Assembly: GCA_965646165.1 (NCBI GenBank)
Contig: CBFFYP010000060.1
Coordinates: forward strand, 1-27,935
Length of the DNA: 27,935 bases
DNA from: MGBC114844 sp910585855
GTDB lineage: Bacteria > Bacillota > Clostridia > Lachnospirales > Lachnospiraceae
Direction of reading: 5' to 3'
The notes below the pieces were generated by a model. It saw nothing but the letters and a program-made list of their open reading frames with translations, had not been told where the DNA came from and searched no databases. Below, piece after piece: positions 15,198 to 24,014 of this stretch (its first letter is position 1; every line of letters begins with the position of its first letter). The translations under genes were made by a program, and so were the position numbers.

Positions 15198-17420
15198 CTA
15201 GTATCCCCCCTTCACAATTTCAAGTATCCTATCTTGCAGCCCAGAATACCTCATCTGCTCCCTCTCATTCCCTGCCATCTCATAAAAGGTATCCTTACTC
15301 CCCACCAAACACACACACTTTTTCGCCCGAGTCACCGCCGTATACAAAAGATTACGGCTCATCAACATCTGCGGTCCATTTAAAAGAGGAAGCACCACAG
15401 CCGGATACTCGCTCCCCTGTGATTTATGAATTGTAATCGCATAGGCAAGCTCTAACTCCTCTATCTGTTTAAAACTATACTCTACAAATCGTCCCTCATC
15501 AAACTCCACTGTCATCTGTTCGGCAAAAATATTAATCTCCCGTACAATTCCCATATCCCCGTTAAAAATCCCAAGCCCTTGTTCTAAACAGAACCCGCTT
15601 TTATTTCGAATCTCCCACTCCATTTGATAATTATTTTTAATCTGCATTACCTTATCGCCTTCCCGGTATTTTATACTTCCAAATTCTTTTTCTATTTTTT
15701 CCGGTGCAGGCGGATTTAAATACTCCTGCAAAATATTATTTAACCGCTCTACCCCCAGCAGTCCCTTTCGCATAGGCGTCAACACCTGTATTTCGGATTC
15801 CTTTGCATTAACATAATTAGGCAGCTTTTTTTGTATCAGCGTAATCACTGCACTGATAATCATATTGGCATCATCCCGCTTTAAAAAAAGAAAATCTTTG
15901 CTTTTATTATCCAACATAACCGGAATCCCTTCGTTAATCTTATGTGCATTTACTACAATATCACTCTGTGTTGCCTGACGAAAAATCTTTTTTAAACTGA
16001 CAACCGGAAACTGCCCTGAAGCAATCATATCCCTTAATACATTCCCCGGTCCGACACTGGGAAGCTGGTTGACATCTCCAACCAAAATTAAACGTGTCCC
16101 TATCATAACTGCCTTTAACAATGCATTCATCAAACTGATATCTACCATAGACATTTCATCTATAATAATCACATCCGTTTCCAACGGATTTTGTTCGTTT
16201 CTTTCAAATACTGCTGTATGCCCTTCATCCGCTCCGCCATTTAGTTCCAACATCCGATGAATCGTCTTTGCTTCACATCCAGTCGCCTCCGTCATCCGCT
16301 TTGCTGCCCGTCCAGTTGGTGCAGCCAGCAAAATTTCCAATCCCTGCGATTCAAAATATCGGATCATTACATTAATCGTTGTAGTCTTTCCGGTACCCGG
16401 TCCTCCGGTCAAAATAAACAGACCATTTTTTACCGATTCATAGACTGCTTTCCTCTGCATCTCATCTAGTTCTGTTCCTATTTCCGTTTCAATACTTTTC
16501 AGCTTTCGATAGACAGCGGCTTCTTCTGCCTCTGTCTTTAAATCCAAATCATACAGCATCCTTGCCACATTTAATTCCATATAGTAATAAGCAGCACCAT
16601 ATACCAGCTTCTGTCCATCTTTTTCCTTCATCACTACCCGTTTGTCAATCGCCAAATCCATTACATGCTGTTCAATCGAAAGCAGTTCAATTCCCAGCAA
16701 ATCCTTCGTAATTTGAAATAGCTGCTCAAACGGCAGATAAACATGCCCTGCTCCGGTTGCCCGAAACAGTGCATATAAAATCCCGCTGCGAATCCGAAAA
16801 TCCGAGTTGGCATGAATTCCTGCACGAATCGCAATCTCGTCAGCAATCCGAAATCCCACTCCCTTAATATCATCCGCTAATTGATAAGGATTTTGTTTTA
16901 GCACTCGATAAACCTCTGGTCCATACTGGTTATAAATCTTTACCGCAAGTGCAGAGCCAATCCCATATTCCTGAAGAAAAATCATTGCCTTACGCATATC
17001 CTTTTTTTCTTCCATCTGTTCAGCTATCTCCCTTGCTTTCTTTTCACTAATTCCTTTTATCTCTGCCAGCCGTTCTGGTTCTTCCTCAATAATTCGAAAC
17101 GTATCCTTTTTAAAACGTTTTACAATTCGTGCGGCCATTACCGCTCCAAGCCCTTTGATTGCACCAGAACCAAGATAGCGTTCGATTGCGATGGTATCCT
17201 CTGGTACTTTTACTTCATAGGTTTCTACTCGAAGCTGCTCTCCATAAAGAGAATGTGTGGTAAATTCGCCCTGTATCTCTAAACATTCTCCCTCTGCAAT
17301 CAGCTGGAATGTTCCCACACAGGTAATTTCTTCTCCATTCGAAGAAAGATGAAATACTGTATAGCCATTGTCACTGTTGCGAAATACAATTTTTTCTACA
17401 TATCCTTCTACTACCGCCAT
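15198..17420 (-). CDS. recD2: RecD2-type ATP-dependent DNA helicase
   Basis: RecD2 is a 5'-3' SF1B helicase used in replication-linked repair in bacteria lacking RecBCD partners. An N-terminal OB-like region is followed by helix-hairpin-helix repeats (GLGAVMAARIV; IKGISEKKAREIAEQM; GVGFRIADEIA). The helicase core has Walker A GGPGTGKTT (about residues 337-345), the DEMSMVD Walker B region, GDVNQLPSVGPG, and the C-terminal AITIHKSQGSEYPAVVLPL motif. The frame opens with TTG at 17432, but GGGAGTG precedes the ATG at 17418-17420 by a proper distance, giving 740 residues. It appears to be a single-gene unit, set between a structured 227-bp gap upstream and repeats downstream. Confidence 0.95.
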   Translation of the reverse strand: MAVVEGYVEKIVFRNSDNGYTVFHLSSNGEEITCVGTFQLIAEGECLEIQGEFTTHSLYGEQLRVETYEVKVPEDTIAIERYLGSGAIKGLGAVMAARIVKRFKKDTFRIIEEEPERLAEIKGISEKKAREIAEQMEEKKDMRKAMIFLQEYGIGSALAVKIYNQYGPEVYRVLKQNPYQLADDIKGVGFRIADEIAIRAGIHANSDFRIRSGILYALFRATGAGHVYLPFEQLFQITKDLLGIELLSIEQHVMDLAIDKRVVMKEKDGQKLVYGAAYYYMELNVARMLYDLDLKTEAEEAAVYRKLKSIETEIGTELDEMQRKAVYESVKNGLFILTGGPGTGKTTTINVMIRYFESQGLEILLAAPTGRAAKRMTEATGCEAKTIHRMLELNGGADEGHTAVFERNEQNPLETDVIIIDEMSMVDISLMNALLKAVMIGTRLILVGDVNQLPSVGPGNVLRDMIASGQFPVVSLKKIFRQATQSDIVVNAHKINEGIPVMLDNKSKDFLFLKRDDANMIISAVITLIQKKLPNYVNAKESEIQVLTPMRKGLLGVERLNNILQEYLNPPAPEKIEKEFGSIKYREGDKVMQIKNNYQMEWEIRNKSGFCLEQGLGIFNGDMGIVREINIFAEQMTVEFDEGRFVEYSFKQIEELELAYAITIHKSQGSEYPAVVLPLLNGPQMLMSRNLLYTAVTRAKKCVCLVGSKDTFYEMAGNEREQMRYSGLQDRILEIVKGGY

Positions 17421-17457
17421 GTTCACTCCCAACTAATGCAAACGATTTTTTTCTATA

Positions 17458-17626
17458 CTGCACGGCAAAAAGATTTACCGTGCAGTTGCGCCAGCCGCAA
17501 AACGGCAAATTTCCTTATATGCGGCTGTGTGCATATTAGTATACTTAGCGTCAGTCTTTTCGACGCTTCGTATAATATACAAACACGGGCACTGTCAGAA
17601 TTTTCCAATTCGACACTGCCCTTTTT
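17458..17626. other. Hairpin-rich gap between flgJ-like gene and recD2
   Basis: Four hairpins follow one another: 17458-17465/17478-17485 (8 bp, CTGCACGG), 17492-17499/17520-17527 (8 bp, CAGCCGCA), 17540-17552/17562-17574 (5+6 bp with a 2x2 internal loop), and 17587-17596/17612-17621 (one mismatch). Only the last is followed by a T tract (17622-17626), and that is on the plus strand. It could be a folded recD2 leader on the minus strand or a small plus-strand RNA with its own terminator. I match it to no known RNA class. Confidence 0.45.
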
Positions 17627-17647
17627 CTATTTTCCCTGCACCTATTT

Positions 17648-17992
17648 TTATTCTAATTCATAAGTCCTTTTCATCTGTTCATACAGCATCTGCGCCAATC
17701 CCAACTGCCCGGAATCCGCAGCATTTTTCGCATACTCCTGATATAAATTATCTTCAAACATATCTGTATAAGAAGACTCCGAAGATTCTTCTTTATGTAT
17801 CGTTGCCCGCATGGACTTAAACATTTGTTCTAAAAAGTAGGTTTCAAATTCTTTACAGGCATCCATCAACTGTCCGTCTGTAGCAGAACTATAATCCTTA
17901 GATGCTGCATTTTCAGCAGAAGAAACACTATTTTGTTTGACCGTATCAAGATAAGATGTTCCATATCCTGTTAAACTATCTACTGCCGACAT
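17648..17992 (-). CDS. FlgJ-like rod-binding protein (no muramidase domain)
   Basis: The 114-residue protein has the rod-binding domain of FlgJ: LMDACKEFETYFLEQMFKSM, then SYTDMFEDNLYQEYAKNAAD and a C-terminal LGLAQMLYEQMK. The N-terminal 40 residues are Ser/Ala-rich and disordered. The peptidoglycan hydrolase domain of proteobacterial FlgJ is absent, as is usual in Firmicutes rod-binding proteins. It probably acts as a scaffold for rod assembly in the cell wall. It is the last gene of mbl-flgF-flgG-flgJ; its AAGGAGGG ribosome binding site overlaps the flgG stop codon. Confidence 0.85.
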   Translation of the reverse strand: MSAVDSLTGYGTSYLDTVKQNSVSSAENAASKDYSSATDGQLMDACKEFETYFLEQMFKSMRATIHKEESSESSYTDMFEDNLYQEYAKNAADSGQLGLAQMLYEQMKRTYELE

Positions 17993-18005
17993 CCTTTTTC
18001 CCTCC

Positions 18006-18818
18006 TTAACGCTTCAGCTGATTTGCCTGTCCCAGCATTTCATCCGAAGTTGTAATTGCTTTTGAATTCATTTCATAGGCACGCTGTGCAATAATCATAT
18101 CTACCATCTCATCCACTACCTGCACATTAGAAGCTTCCAGATAGCCCTGAGAAATTCTGCTCTTCTTTACATTTCCTGAAGTTTCTAACACTGGATCGCC
18201 GGAAGCTTCAGACACCTGATACATACTATCCCCCGTCTTAATCAAACCTGCTGGATTTGTAAACTGCACCAGTCCCATCTGTACTCCTAACGGCTTTGGA
18301 TTATTCTCTTCATCAGGATAACAAAATCTTCCATCCTCCGTAATAATCAGTTTTGCTGTATCAATCGAAGAATCAAATAAAATAGAAGCTCCATTGGTAT
18401 CTAAAACCGGAAGCCCTTCTGCCGTAGCAAGTACCGTTCCATTCGTTCCAATCGCCATCTGAAACTTTCCTGTTCTGGTATAATATACTTCTCCGTCTTC
18501 CCCTCTTACACGGAAAAATCCGTTTCCCTGAATCGCAAAATCCCAAACTCCGTCACTTGGCTGAACTGGTCCCTGCCGAAAAGCAGTTGAAATAGAAGAA
18601 TTTCGCACACCAAGTCCAACCTGTGCATCAATCGGTTTCTGCTCTCCGTTTGCAGTTGTTGTCTTTGTCTGAATCGTTTGATACAGCAAAGACTTAAATT
18701 CTGCCGCCTCTCTTTTATAAGAAGTCGTATTTACATTTGCAAGATTATTTGCAATTACATCAATTGTCGTCTGCTGTGTTCTCATACCGGAAGCAGCAGT
18801 CCATAATGAACGCATCAT
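18006..18818 (-). CDS. flgG: Flagellar distal rod protein FlgG (FlhP-like)
   Basis: This 270-residue rod/hook-family protein starts MMRSLWTAASGMRTQQTTID with the NNLANVNTTSYKRE motif. The middle contains the FlgG-type DFAIQGNGFFRV, YTRTGKFQ segments, and the C-terminus has the conserved QGYLEASNVQVVDEMVDMI and IAQRAYEMNSK helices. It should form the distal rod that crosses the wall. It lies 27 bp after the flgF-like gene, with GAGGAGA as ribosome binding site. The pair with mbl matches the B. subtilis mbl-flhO-flhP cluster. Confidence 0.94.
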   Translation of the reverse strand: MMRSLWTAASGMRTQQTTIDVIANNLANVNTTSYKREAAEFKSLLYQTIQTKTTTANGEQKPIDAQVGLGVRNSSISTAFRQGPVQPSDGVWDFAIQGNGFFRVRGEDGEVYYTRTGKFQMAIGTNGTVLATAEGLPVLDTNGASILFDSSIDTAKLIITEDGRFCYPDEENNPKPLGVQMGLVQFTNPAGLIKTGDSMYQVSEASGDPVLETSGNVKKSRISQGYLEASNVQVVDEMVDMIIAQRAYEMNSKAITTSDEMLGQANQLKR

Positions 18819-18845
18819 TGTTTTATTCTCCTCTCATCCCAAATC

Positions 18846-19613
18846 CTATAAAGCACCCAAAGTAACATCTTTCGAAAGGGTATCATCCGCTGTCTGTATA
18901 AACTTCTGATTTGCTTCATAAGCTCTTGCAATGGTAATCATCTCTACCATTTCCGAAATGACATTGACATTCGACTGTTCCAAATACCCCTGACGAAGGG
19001 AAGCATTCGCTTCTTTTTGTACCGCTCCCTCTATCGGAGCATACATATTTTCTCCATACTTTCTCAGATAATTATAATCTTCAAAATCTACCAACTTAAT
19101 CTGATCGACCGCTTTTCCATTCTCAAGAATCCGTCCTGTCGTATCAATCTCAATCTCTGCCTTGGTATCTAACTGAATATTTCCATTCATACCCTGTAAA
19201 AAATCTCCGTCTTTTGTCACTAACCAGCCTTCTTTTGTCAGTGCAAACGAACCGTCCCTTGTATATTTCAAAGACTCTACTCCAGCTTTATTTTTAAAAG
19301 AGATTTCAAAAAATCCATCTCCCGCAATCGCCACATCCAAAGTATTGTCTGTCGTTTTCAACGATCCCTGTGTATAGTCCGTAAAATTCTCACCAATTTT
19401 TACTCCAAGTGTAGTTGGTCCAATCTTACGATCCCAAAATCCTTCCGAACTATCCCTTAATTTTGTAATCAACATATCATCAAATGCCTGTGCTGTTGCT
19501 CCTTCTTTTTTATAGCCTGTTGTAGCCGAATTTGCAAGATTATTTGTAATGGTATCCATTCTATGCTGCTGATTCAGCATCCCTGTATAAGCCGTATATA
19601 ATCCTCTTACCAT
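18846..19613 (-). CDS. flgF: Flagellar rod protein FlgF/FlgG family (FlhO-like)
   Basis: The 255-residue protein begins MVRGLYTAYTGMLNQQHRMD with NNLANSATTGYKKE, has DVAIAGDGFFEIS and YTRDGSFALTKEGWLV in the middle, and ends with QGYLEQSNVNVISEMVEMI and ARAYEANQK. These are rod-family signatures; its place before flgG and after mbl, as for B. subtilis flhO, favours the FlgF role, the proximal rod segment below FlgG. Sequence alone does not cleanly separate FlgF from FlgG. The ATG has AGAGGAGA upstream and follows mbl after 51 bp. Confidence 0.9.
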   Translation of the reverse strand: MVRGLYTAYTGMLNQQHRMDTITNNLANSATTGYKKEGATAQAFDDMLITKLRDSSEGFWDRKIGPTTLGVKIGENFTDYTQGSLKTTDNTLDVAIAGDGFFEISFKNKAGVESLKYTRDGSFALTKEGWLVTKDGDFLQGMNGNIQLDTKAEIEIDTTGRILENGKAVDQIKLVDFEDYNYLRKYGENMYAPIEGAVQKEANASLRQGYLEQSNVNVISEMVEMITIARAYEANQKFIQTADDTLSKDVTLGAL

Positions 19614-19664
19614 AATTGTTCTCCTCTGCCCTGCATCTGCCCTGTTTTTTGCAAATGCTGCCTG

Positions 19665-20657
19665 TTATTCATCCCTTTTTCCACTTAAAAACTCAATAAA
19701 TTTTCCTGTCCCAATCGCTACGGCTGTCATAGGCTCTTCCGCAGTCATCGTATTAATACCTGTCTTCTCCTCAATCAGTTCCTCTAATCCCTGCAAAAGG
19801 CAGCCGCCTCCGGTTAAAACAATCCCCCGATCTGCAATATCCGCTGCCAGTTCCGGCGGTGTCTTCTCCAATACACTGTGTACTGCCTCTACAATCTGTG
19901 CCGTTGCCTCACGCAAAGCCTCTTCCGTTTCCTCTGAAGTCACTGTAATTGTCTTAGGAAGCCCAGTTACTAAATTTCGCCCCCGCACATCCATAGTAGC
20001 CACTTCCGCTCTTTTATAAGCTGATCCAATCTTAATCTTAATATCCTCCGCCGTACGCTCTCCAATCAAAAGATTATGTTTTTTACGCATATAGCGCACA
20101 ATCGCCTCATCAAAATCATCTCCGGCAATCTTAATCGAAGTGCTTACCACTGTTCCGCCCAAAGAAATTACAGCTATATCCGTTGTTCCGCCGCCAATAT
20201 CCACAATCATATTTCCGCAAGGCTTTGAAATATCAATTCCCGCACCAATCGCTGCTGCAATCGGCTCTTCAATAATAGCAACCTCACGAGCTCCCACCTG
20301 ATAAGTAGCATCCTCCACTGCCTTCTTTTCTACCTCTGTTACTCCGCTTGGCACACAAACACTAATCCGAGGTTTCTTTAATGTCCTCTTCCCAAGTGCC
20401 TTCCGAATAAAATGCTTTAACATCTTCTCCGTCACGGTATAATCAGAAATAACTCCCTGCCGAAGCGGCCGAACTGCCACAATATTTCCCGGTGTTCGTC
20501 CAATCATCAAACGAGCTTCCTCTCCAATCGCCCGAATTTTATTTGTATCTTTATCAAACGCCACTACGGACGGCTCTTTCAATACAACTCCCTTTCCTCT
20601 TACATAAACTAGGATGCTTGCCGTCCCTAAATCAATTCCTATATCAGTTGATAACAT
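19665..20657 (-). CDS. mbl: MreB/Mbl rod-shape actin homologue
   Basis: Mbl/MreB filaments on the inner membrane direct lateral wall synthesis. The start is the ATG at 20655-20657, with AAGGAG about 10 bases upstream; the frame stays open 24 codons further, but that part is not conserved. The resulting 330 residues begin MLSTDIGIDLGTASILVYV (phosphate 1 loop), then GRTPGNIVAVRPL, EEPIAAAIGAG, the phosphate 2 motif VDIGGGTTDIAVISLGG, LLIGERTAEDIKIKIG, and the adenosine motif LTGGGCLLQGLEELI. I prefer Mbl over MreB because mreC and mreD are absent and the flgF-flgG neighbours match the Bacillus mbl cluster. Confidence 0.92.
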   Translation of the reverse strand: MLSTDIGIDLGTASILVYVRGKGVVLKEPSVVAFDKDTNKIRAIGEEARLMIGRTPGNIVAVRPLRQGVISDYTVTEKMLKHFIRKALGKRTLKKPRISVCVPSGVTEVEKKAVEDATYQVGAREVAIIEEPIAAAIGAGIDISKPCGNMIVDIGGGTTDIAVISLGGTVVSTSIKIAGDDFDEAIVRYMRKKHNLLIGERTAEDIKIKIGSAYKRAEVATMDVRGRNLVTGLPKTITVTSEETEEALREATAQIVEAVHSVLEKTPPELAADIADRGIVLTGGGCLLQGLEELIEEKTGINTMTAEEPMTAVAIGTGKFIEFLSGKRDE

Positions 20658-20739
20658 ATTACATGTTCTCCTTTCTCTCTTTCTCACAGACAAAACAATT
20701 TTTCCCGCTATTTTGTCTGCTTCTGTCAAACGGTATTTA

Positions 20740-20753
20740 CGAATATCTGTTCG
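20740..20753. promoter_or_regulatory. LexA-box-like palindrome upstream of mbl
   Basis: CGAATATCTGTTCG differs at two positions from the Gram-positive LexA pattern CGAACRNRYGTTCG (one in the left arm, one in the spacer). It lies about 85 bp before the mbl start. The palindrome could also be an ordinary hairpin. Confidence 0.25.
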
Positions 20754-20806
20754 TATTCTTGTATCAAATCTGTAATTCTACCAGTATCCACCAGTATCTT
20801 TTCACA

Positions 20807-20835
20807 TTATATACAATTTTCTCCGATTTTAAAAG
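20807..20835 (-). promoter_or_regulatory. Possible sigma-A promoter of mbl-flgF-flgG-flgJ
   Basis: A perfect TATAAT (20807-20812, minus strand) has only a weak -35 candidate (TTTTAA) 17 bp upstream. The implied leader is about 145 nt. The region 20658-21015 otherwise holds a 9-bp inverted repeat (CAGACAAAA / TTTTGTCTG near 20687-20719) and no gene. Confidence 0.4.
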
Positions 20836-21015
20836 GACTTTCTGCAATATTTCAACTTTTTTTCAAAAATCTGTGCATCCTCTAATTTTATCGGCATATT
20901 TTAAGATCCGATTTATGTTTTCAACCTGGTACTATTCTCCCACCCAAACAATCAAAATACACATATTTATCCCAATATCTGATATAATTAACAGGAGATA
21001 ATTTTTTCTCGGAAA

Positions 21016-21360
21016 GGACGCCAGATTCGAAACCGGTGGGCAGCCTGCTGTTCCGGTTTCCAAAAAGTAAGAAGTTCTAAGACTTCTGCCTTTCCATTCA
21101 TCCAACCGGACAGACCGGGGCGCAATTCGCCCTCATTTCAACCGAAACAAAACAGGTGTAAGGAAAGATTTTACCAACCATAAAATAGCTGCTTTCCTAT
21201 CATACGGGCTAAACACGCCCCTTTTTTTTCACACCCTGCATGGAAGCAGGATGTGAAAAAAATCTTAGGTTTTCGAGCAGAAGTCCCAAGAACTTCTAAC
21301 TTTTTTTTCAAATCATGGCAGGGCTTGCCCACCGGTTTCGAATCGGCGTTCTTACCCCGA
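21016..21360. repeat. Large GGACGC inverted-repeat element, type 1, inverted (R5)
   Basis: GGACGC (21016-21021) is followed by an 18-bp perfect arm, 21024-21041, which pairs with 21327-21344. The arms carry CCGG where R2 and R4 have ACGG, with the matching change on the other side. The core hairpin is 21229-21239 against 21246-21256. Read on the minus strand it is the homologue of R4. Together with R6 it fills most of the 1.2-kb mbl-mcp gap. Confidence 0.9.
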
Positions 21361-21429
21361 ACAAAAAAAATTGTGTCTACACTTTACGGAAAACTTGTTC
21401 TCCATAACACATCGTTTTTGTCGTTAATC

Positions 21430-21765
21430 AATTAACGGCGAGAGGCGGTTTGCTCCGTCCTTGCCTGCGACTTCGGAGAACCGGTTAGAAACAAGTCGGG
21501 TTCTGTGGAAACACCTAGAATTTTTTGCATATCCTGCTTCTATGCAGGGTATGCAAAAAAAGGGGCGTGTTTAGCCCGGAGAATAGGGAAGAGGATGTTT
21601 TATGGCTGGTAAAATCCTTCCTTACACTAATTACGTTTCGCCTGTAGTGAGGGCGAATTGCGCCCCGGTTCGTCCGGTTGGATGAACCGAAGTCAGAAGC
21701 CCTAGACTTTCTTACCGTTTGGAGCAGAGCAGGCAAAGGACAGGAGCAAACCGCCTCTTGCGTCC
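21430..21765. repeat. Large GGACGC inverted-repeat element, type 2, inverted (R6)
   Basis: The 16-bp arms are 21441-21456 and 21743-21758, followed by GCGTCC (21760-21765). The core hairpin is 21527-21537 against 21544-21554, then GGGGCGTGTTTAGCCCGG and GGGCGAATTGCGCCCC near 21651-21666. It is the inverted homologue of R3, and the linker 21361-21430 matches the R3-R4 linker without its inserted element. Confidence 0.9.
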
Positions 21766-21807
21766 TGTGAAAACCAACCTTTTCTGGCAGCATCCTATCA
21801 CTTACAA

Positions 21808-21868
21808 AATTAGAAAATGCTAAACGCAAGCAAACTCGGAATAGACCTTCCTTCCGATACCAGCGTCC
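21808..21868. repeat. Right half of a small GGACGC-type element
   Basis: This stretch aligns closely with 24727-24786, including GGAATAGACCTTCCTT and the final GCGTCC (21863-21868). The left arm is missing; the sequence upstream runs into R6 instead. It ends about 20 bp from the mcp stop codon. Confidence 0.7.
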
Positions 21869-21887
21869 CACTGTAAAATTTAAAACC

Positions 21888-23942
21888 TCACCGAATTTTA
21901 AATCGCCCAGCCACCTTTTCCAATTCCTGAGAAAGCCCATGAAGACTTCCTACACTCTCTTTTACCGTTTCCACTGAATTTAAATTTTGTTCCGTAGCTT
22001 CCTTTACCAAAGTCACGGTAGCAGCCACTTCTTCCACTCCTGCCATCTGTTCTTCCGAAATTGCAGCCAAACTATGTGCATTTTCTTCTACATCACGAAT
22101 CGCCTTAAGCATATCAACAATTTCTTTTTGAATCAAATCCACTGCCACTGAAATATCTGAAAAACTCTCTTCCGACTGACCAACTGCTGCCACACTAGAT
22201 TCAATCTTCTTTACATTTGTATTGGTCTGTTCTACTGTATCCCGTACAATCAATTCCACTTCTTTTATCAGCTTTGAAATATCCTGTGCCGATCCTGCCG
22301 AACTGTCTGCTAGATTTTTAATCTCTTCTGCTACTACCGCAAATCCTCTTCCGGCATCCCCTGCTCTTGCCGCTTCTATTGATGCATTTAAAGCAAGTAA
22401 ATTGGTCTGTGAAGCAATCTCTTGTATCACTCCGATAATATTACCGATTTTTTTAGTAATATTTTCTGCCTTTTCTACTGTACCAGACAATATCATAATT
22501 GATTGTTTGATATTTTCTATCTCTTCCGTCACCCGCCGAATATCATTTTGTCCTGTCCCTGTTACTGAAATCGTATGTTCTAATGTATCCTGCGCTTCCT
22601 TTCCCTTCTGAGAAATCTCAGTTACAGAATCCGTTACACTGCCCGCCATCGTAGCAACTTGTGATGCCGCAATAGAAATCTGCTGTATACTTTCTGCAAT
22701 TCCCTCCGCCGAATGTGCAATCGAATGAGAATGTTCTTCCAGCGTTTCAGTTGCTTTTTTCCCTCCTGCTACTTCTTCTGTCAGCGTATAAATAGCACCT
22801 TTCATATTTTTTACAACGCCTTCTACACTGCTTACACTTTCATTAATCGCCGTCATCATCGAACCAAGTTCTGTTGCAGAAGTAACTTTCAATACATTCG
22901 TCAAATCTCCTTCTGCCATTTTCTCCATATAATCATTTACCATATGAATCGGCGTAACGATCGTCCGAACAACCAACGCAATTAAAACAATTAAAATCAG
23001 CACTGAAACCACCATACTGATTCCAGAAGAAAGAGCTATACTATAACAATCACTTAAAATCGCTGCAGTTGGGATCATAATCACCAGTTTCCATCCTAAT
23101 TGTTCTACTTCCGTTACTGCTACAATCTGATCTTGTCCATCTATCACATAAGATTCCTTTATCTGTTTTGTCTGCACGTCCTGATTTAATTCTGTATCAA
23201 TTTGAGCCAAATTTTGCCGCTTCCACTCTTTTTTACTGCTAATAATCAACTCTCCGCCTTCTCCCACCAGAAAAAGCTCTGCCTGATCCTCTCCTGCTAC
23301 CTCTAAAAGCCTTTCTTCTATCTCAGCCAAATATAAATCGGCTGCCAAAACACCATCCCCTGTATCCAAAGACATAGAAACGGTAACATAATAACTGTTT
23401 CTTGCTTCATCATAAACAGCTTCGCTCATCCAGATTCCTTCTTTTCCTACAATCTGCGTAAACCAATCCTGTTCTGTCGGATTATAGTTTGTCCCAAGAC
23501 TGGAACGCTCCACTCCGGGATAAAGCAGCAGCCCTCCAGAAAGCCCGATATACATTCCCTTTGGTATAGCAGAAAAACTATCTTTAATTCCTGTTAAATA
23601 CGAAATTCTCCCTGTCTGAGATGTTCTGGTATTCACATAGTCCAAACAGCTTTCCATCACATAGGAATTCATCTTCAGCCAGTTTCCGATCTCTCCCTGT
23701 GCCTGATCTGCTATAATTTCGATCTGCTTCATATTAGAATCCCGCAGTTTTCCATAAGAAATCAAAAGATTCAGTCCGTTTGTCACCAACATAATGATTA
23801 TCACTACTCCGGTAATCAATAATGTAATCTGTACCCCCATTTTTCGAGTCTTTCTTTCTTTTCCATTTACTAAAATCTGTTTCGAACTCTTTTTATAACT
23901 CTGTTTAGCAGATTCGATCTGATTCCCACTTTTTGCCTCCAT
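21888..23942 (-). CDS. Methyl-accepting chemotaxis protein (dCache-type sensor)
   Basis: A transmembrane chemoreceptor that should feed CheW/CheA. From the ATG at 23940-23942 (AGGAAG upstream) it has 684 residues; a GTG 15 codons earlier has a weaker ribosome binding site. Transmembrane helix 1 is near residues 35-60, then an extracellular double-Cache-like region (WLKMNSYVMES; YNPTEQDWFTQIV; VSMSLDTGDGVLAADL), helix 2 near 300-324, a HAMP domain, and a coiled-coil signalling domain whose tip, EIASQTNLLALNASIEAARA, lies near 504-523. The arginine usual in amino-acid-binding dCache domains (YxxxxRxWY) is not in its place, so the ligand may not be an amino acid. There is no CheR-binding pentapeptide. 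It is monocistronic. Confidence 0.95.
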   Translation of the reverse strand: MEAKSGNQIESAKQSYKKSSKQILVNGKERKTRKMGVQITLLITGVVIIIMLVTNGLNLLISYGKLRDSNMKQIEIIADQAQGEIGNWLKMNSYVMESCLDYVNTRTSQTGRISYLTGIKDSFSAIPKGMYIGLSGGLLLYPGVERSSLGTNYNPTEQDWFTQIVGKEGIWMSEAVYDEARNSYYVTVSMSLDTGDGVLAADLYLAEIEERLLEVAGEDQAELFLVGEGGELIISSKKEWKRQNLAQIDTELNQDVQTKQIKESYVIDGQDQIVAVTEVEQLGWKLVIMIPTAAILSDCYSIALSSGISMVVSVLILIVLIALVVRTIVTPIHMVNDYMEKMAEGDLTNVLKVTSATELGSMMTAINESVSSVEGVVKNMKGAIYTLTEEVAGGKKATETLEEHSHSIAHSAEGIAESIQQISIAASQVATMAGSVTDSVTEISQKGKEAQDTLEHTISVTGTGQNDIRRVTEEIENIKQSIMILSGTVEKAENITKKIGNIIGVIQEIASQTNLLALNASIEAARAGDAGRGFAVVAEEIKNLADSSAGSAQDISKLIKEVELIVRDTVEQTNTNVKKIESSVAAVGQSEESFSDISVAVDLIQKEIVDMLKAIRDVEENAHSLAAISEEQMAGVEEVAATVTLVKEATEQNLNSVETVKESVGSLHGLSQELEKVAGRFKIR

Positions 23943-24005
23943 GTTTTCTGCACTTCCTTTCTGTATGTTCTTCAAAGCCCAGAACACATCCCTTTTTCTT
24001 GCCTT

Positions 24006-24014
24006 ATTATAGCA
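24006..24014 (-). promoter_or_regulatory. Extended -10 promoter of the chemoreceptor gene
   Basis: On the minus strand TGCTATAAT is a perfect extended -10 element about 65 bp before the ATG start. No good -35 or SigD box is seen. Confidence 0.55.

Noticed and set aside
17587..17626. Terminator of the mbl-flgF-flgG-flgJ operon
   Set aside because: The hairpin is good, but on the minus strand it is followed by GTGTTTGTAT and not by a T tract; only the plus strand has the proper tail. It may still work weakly.
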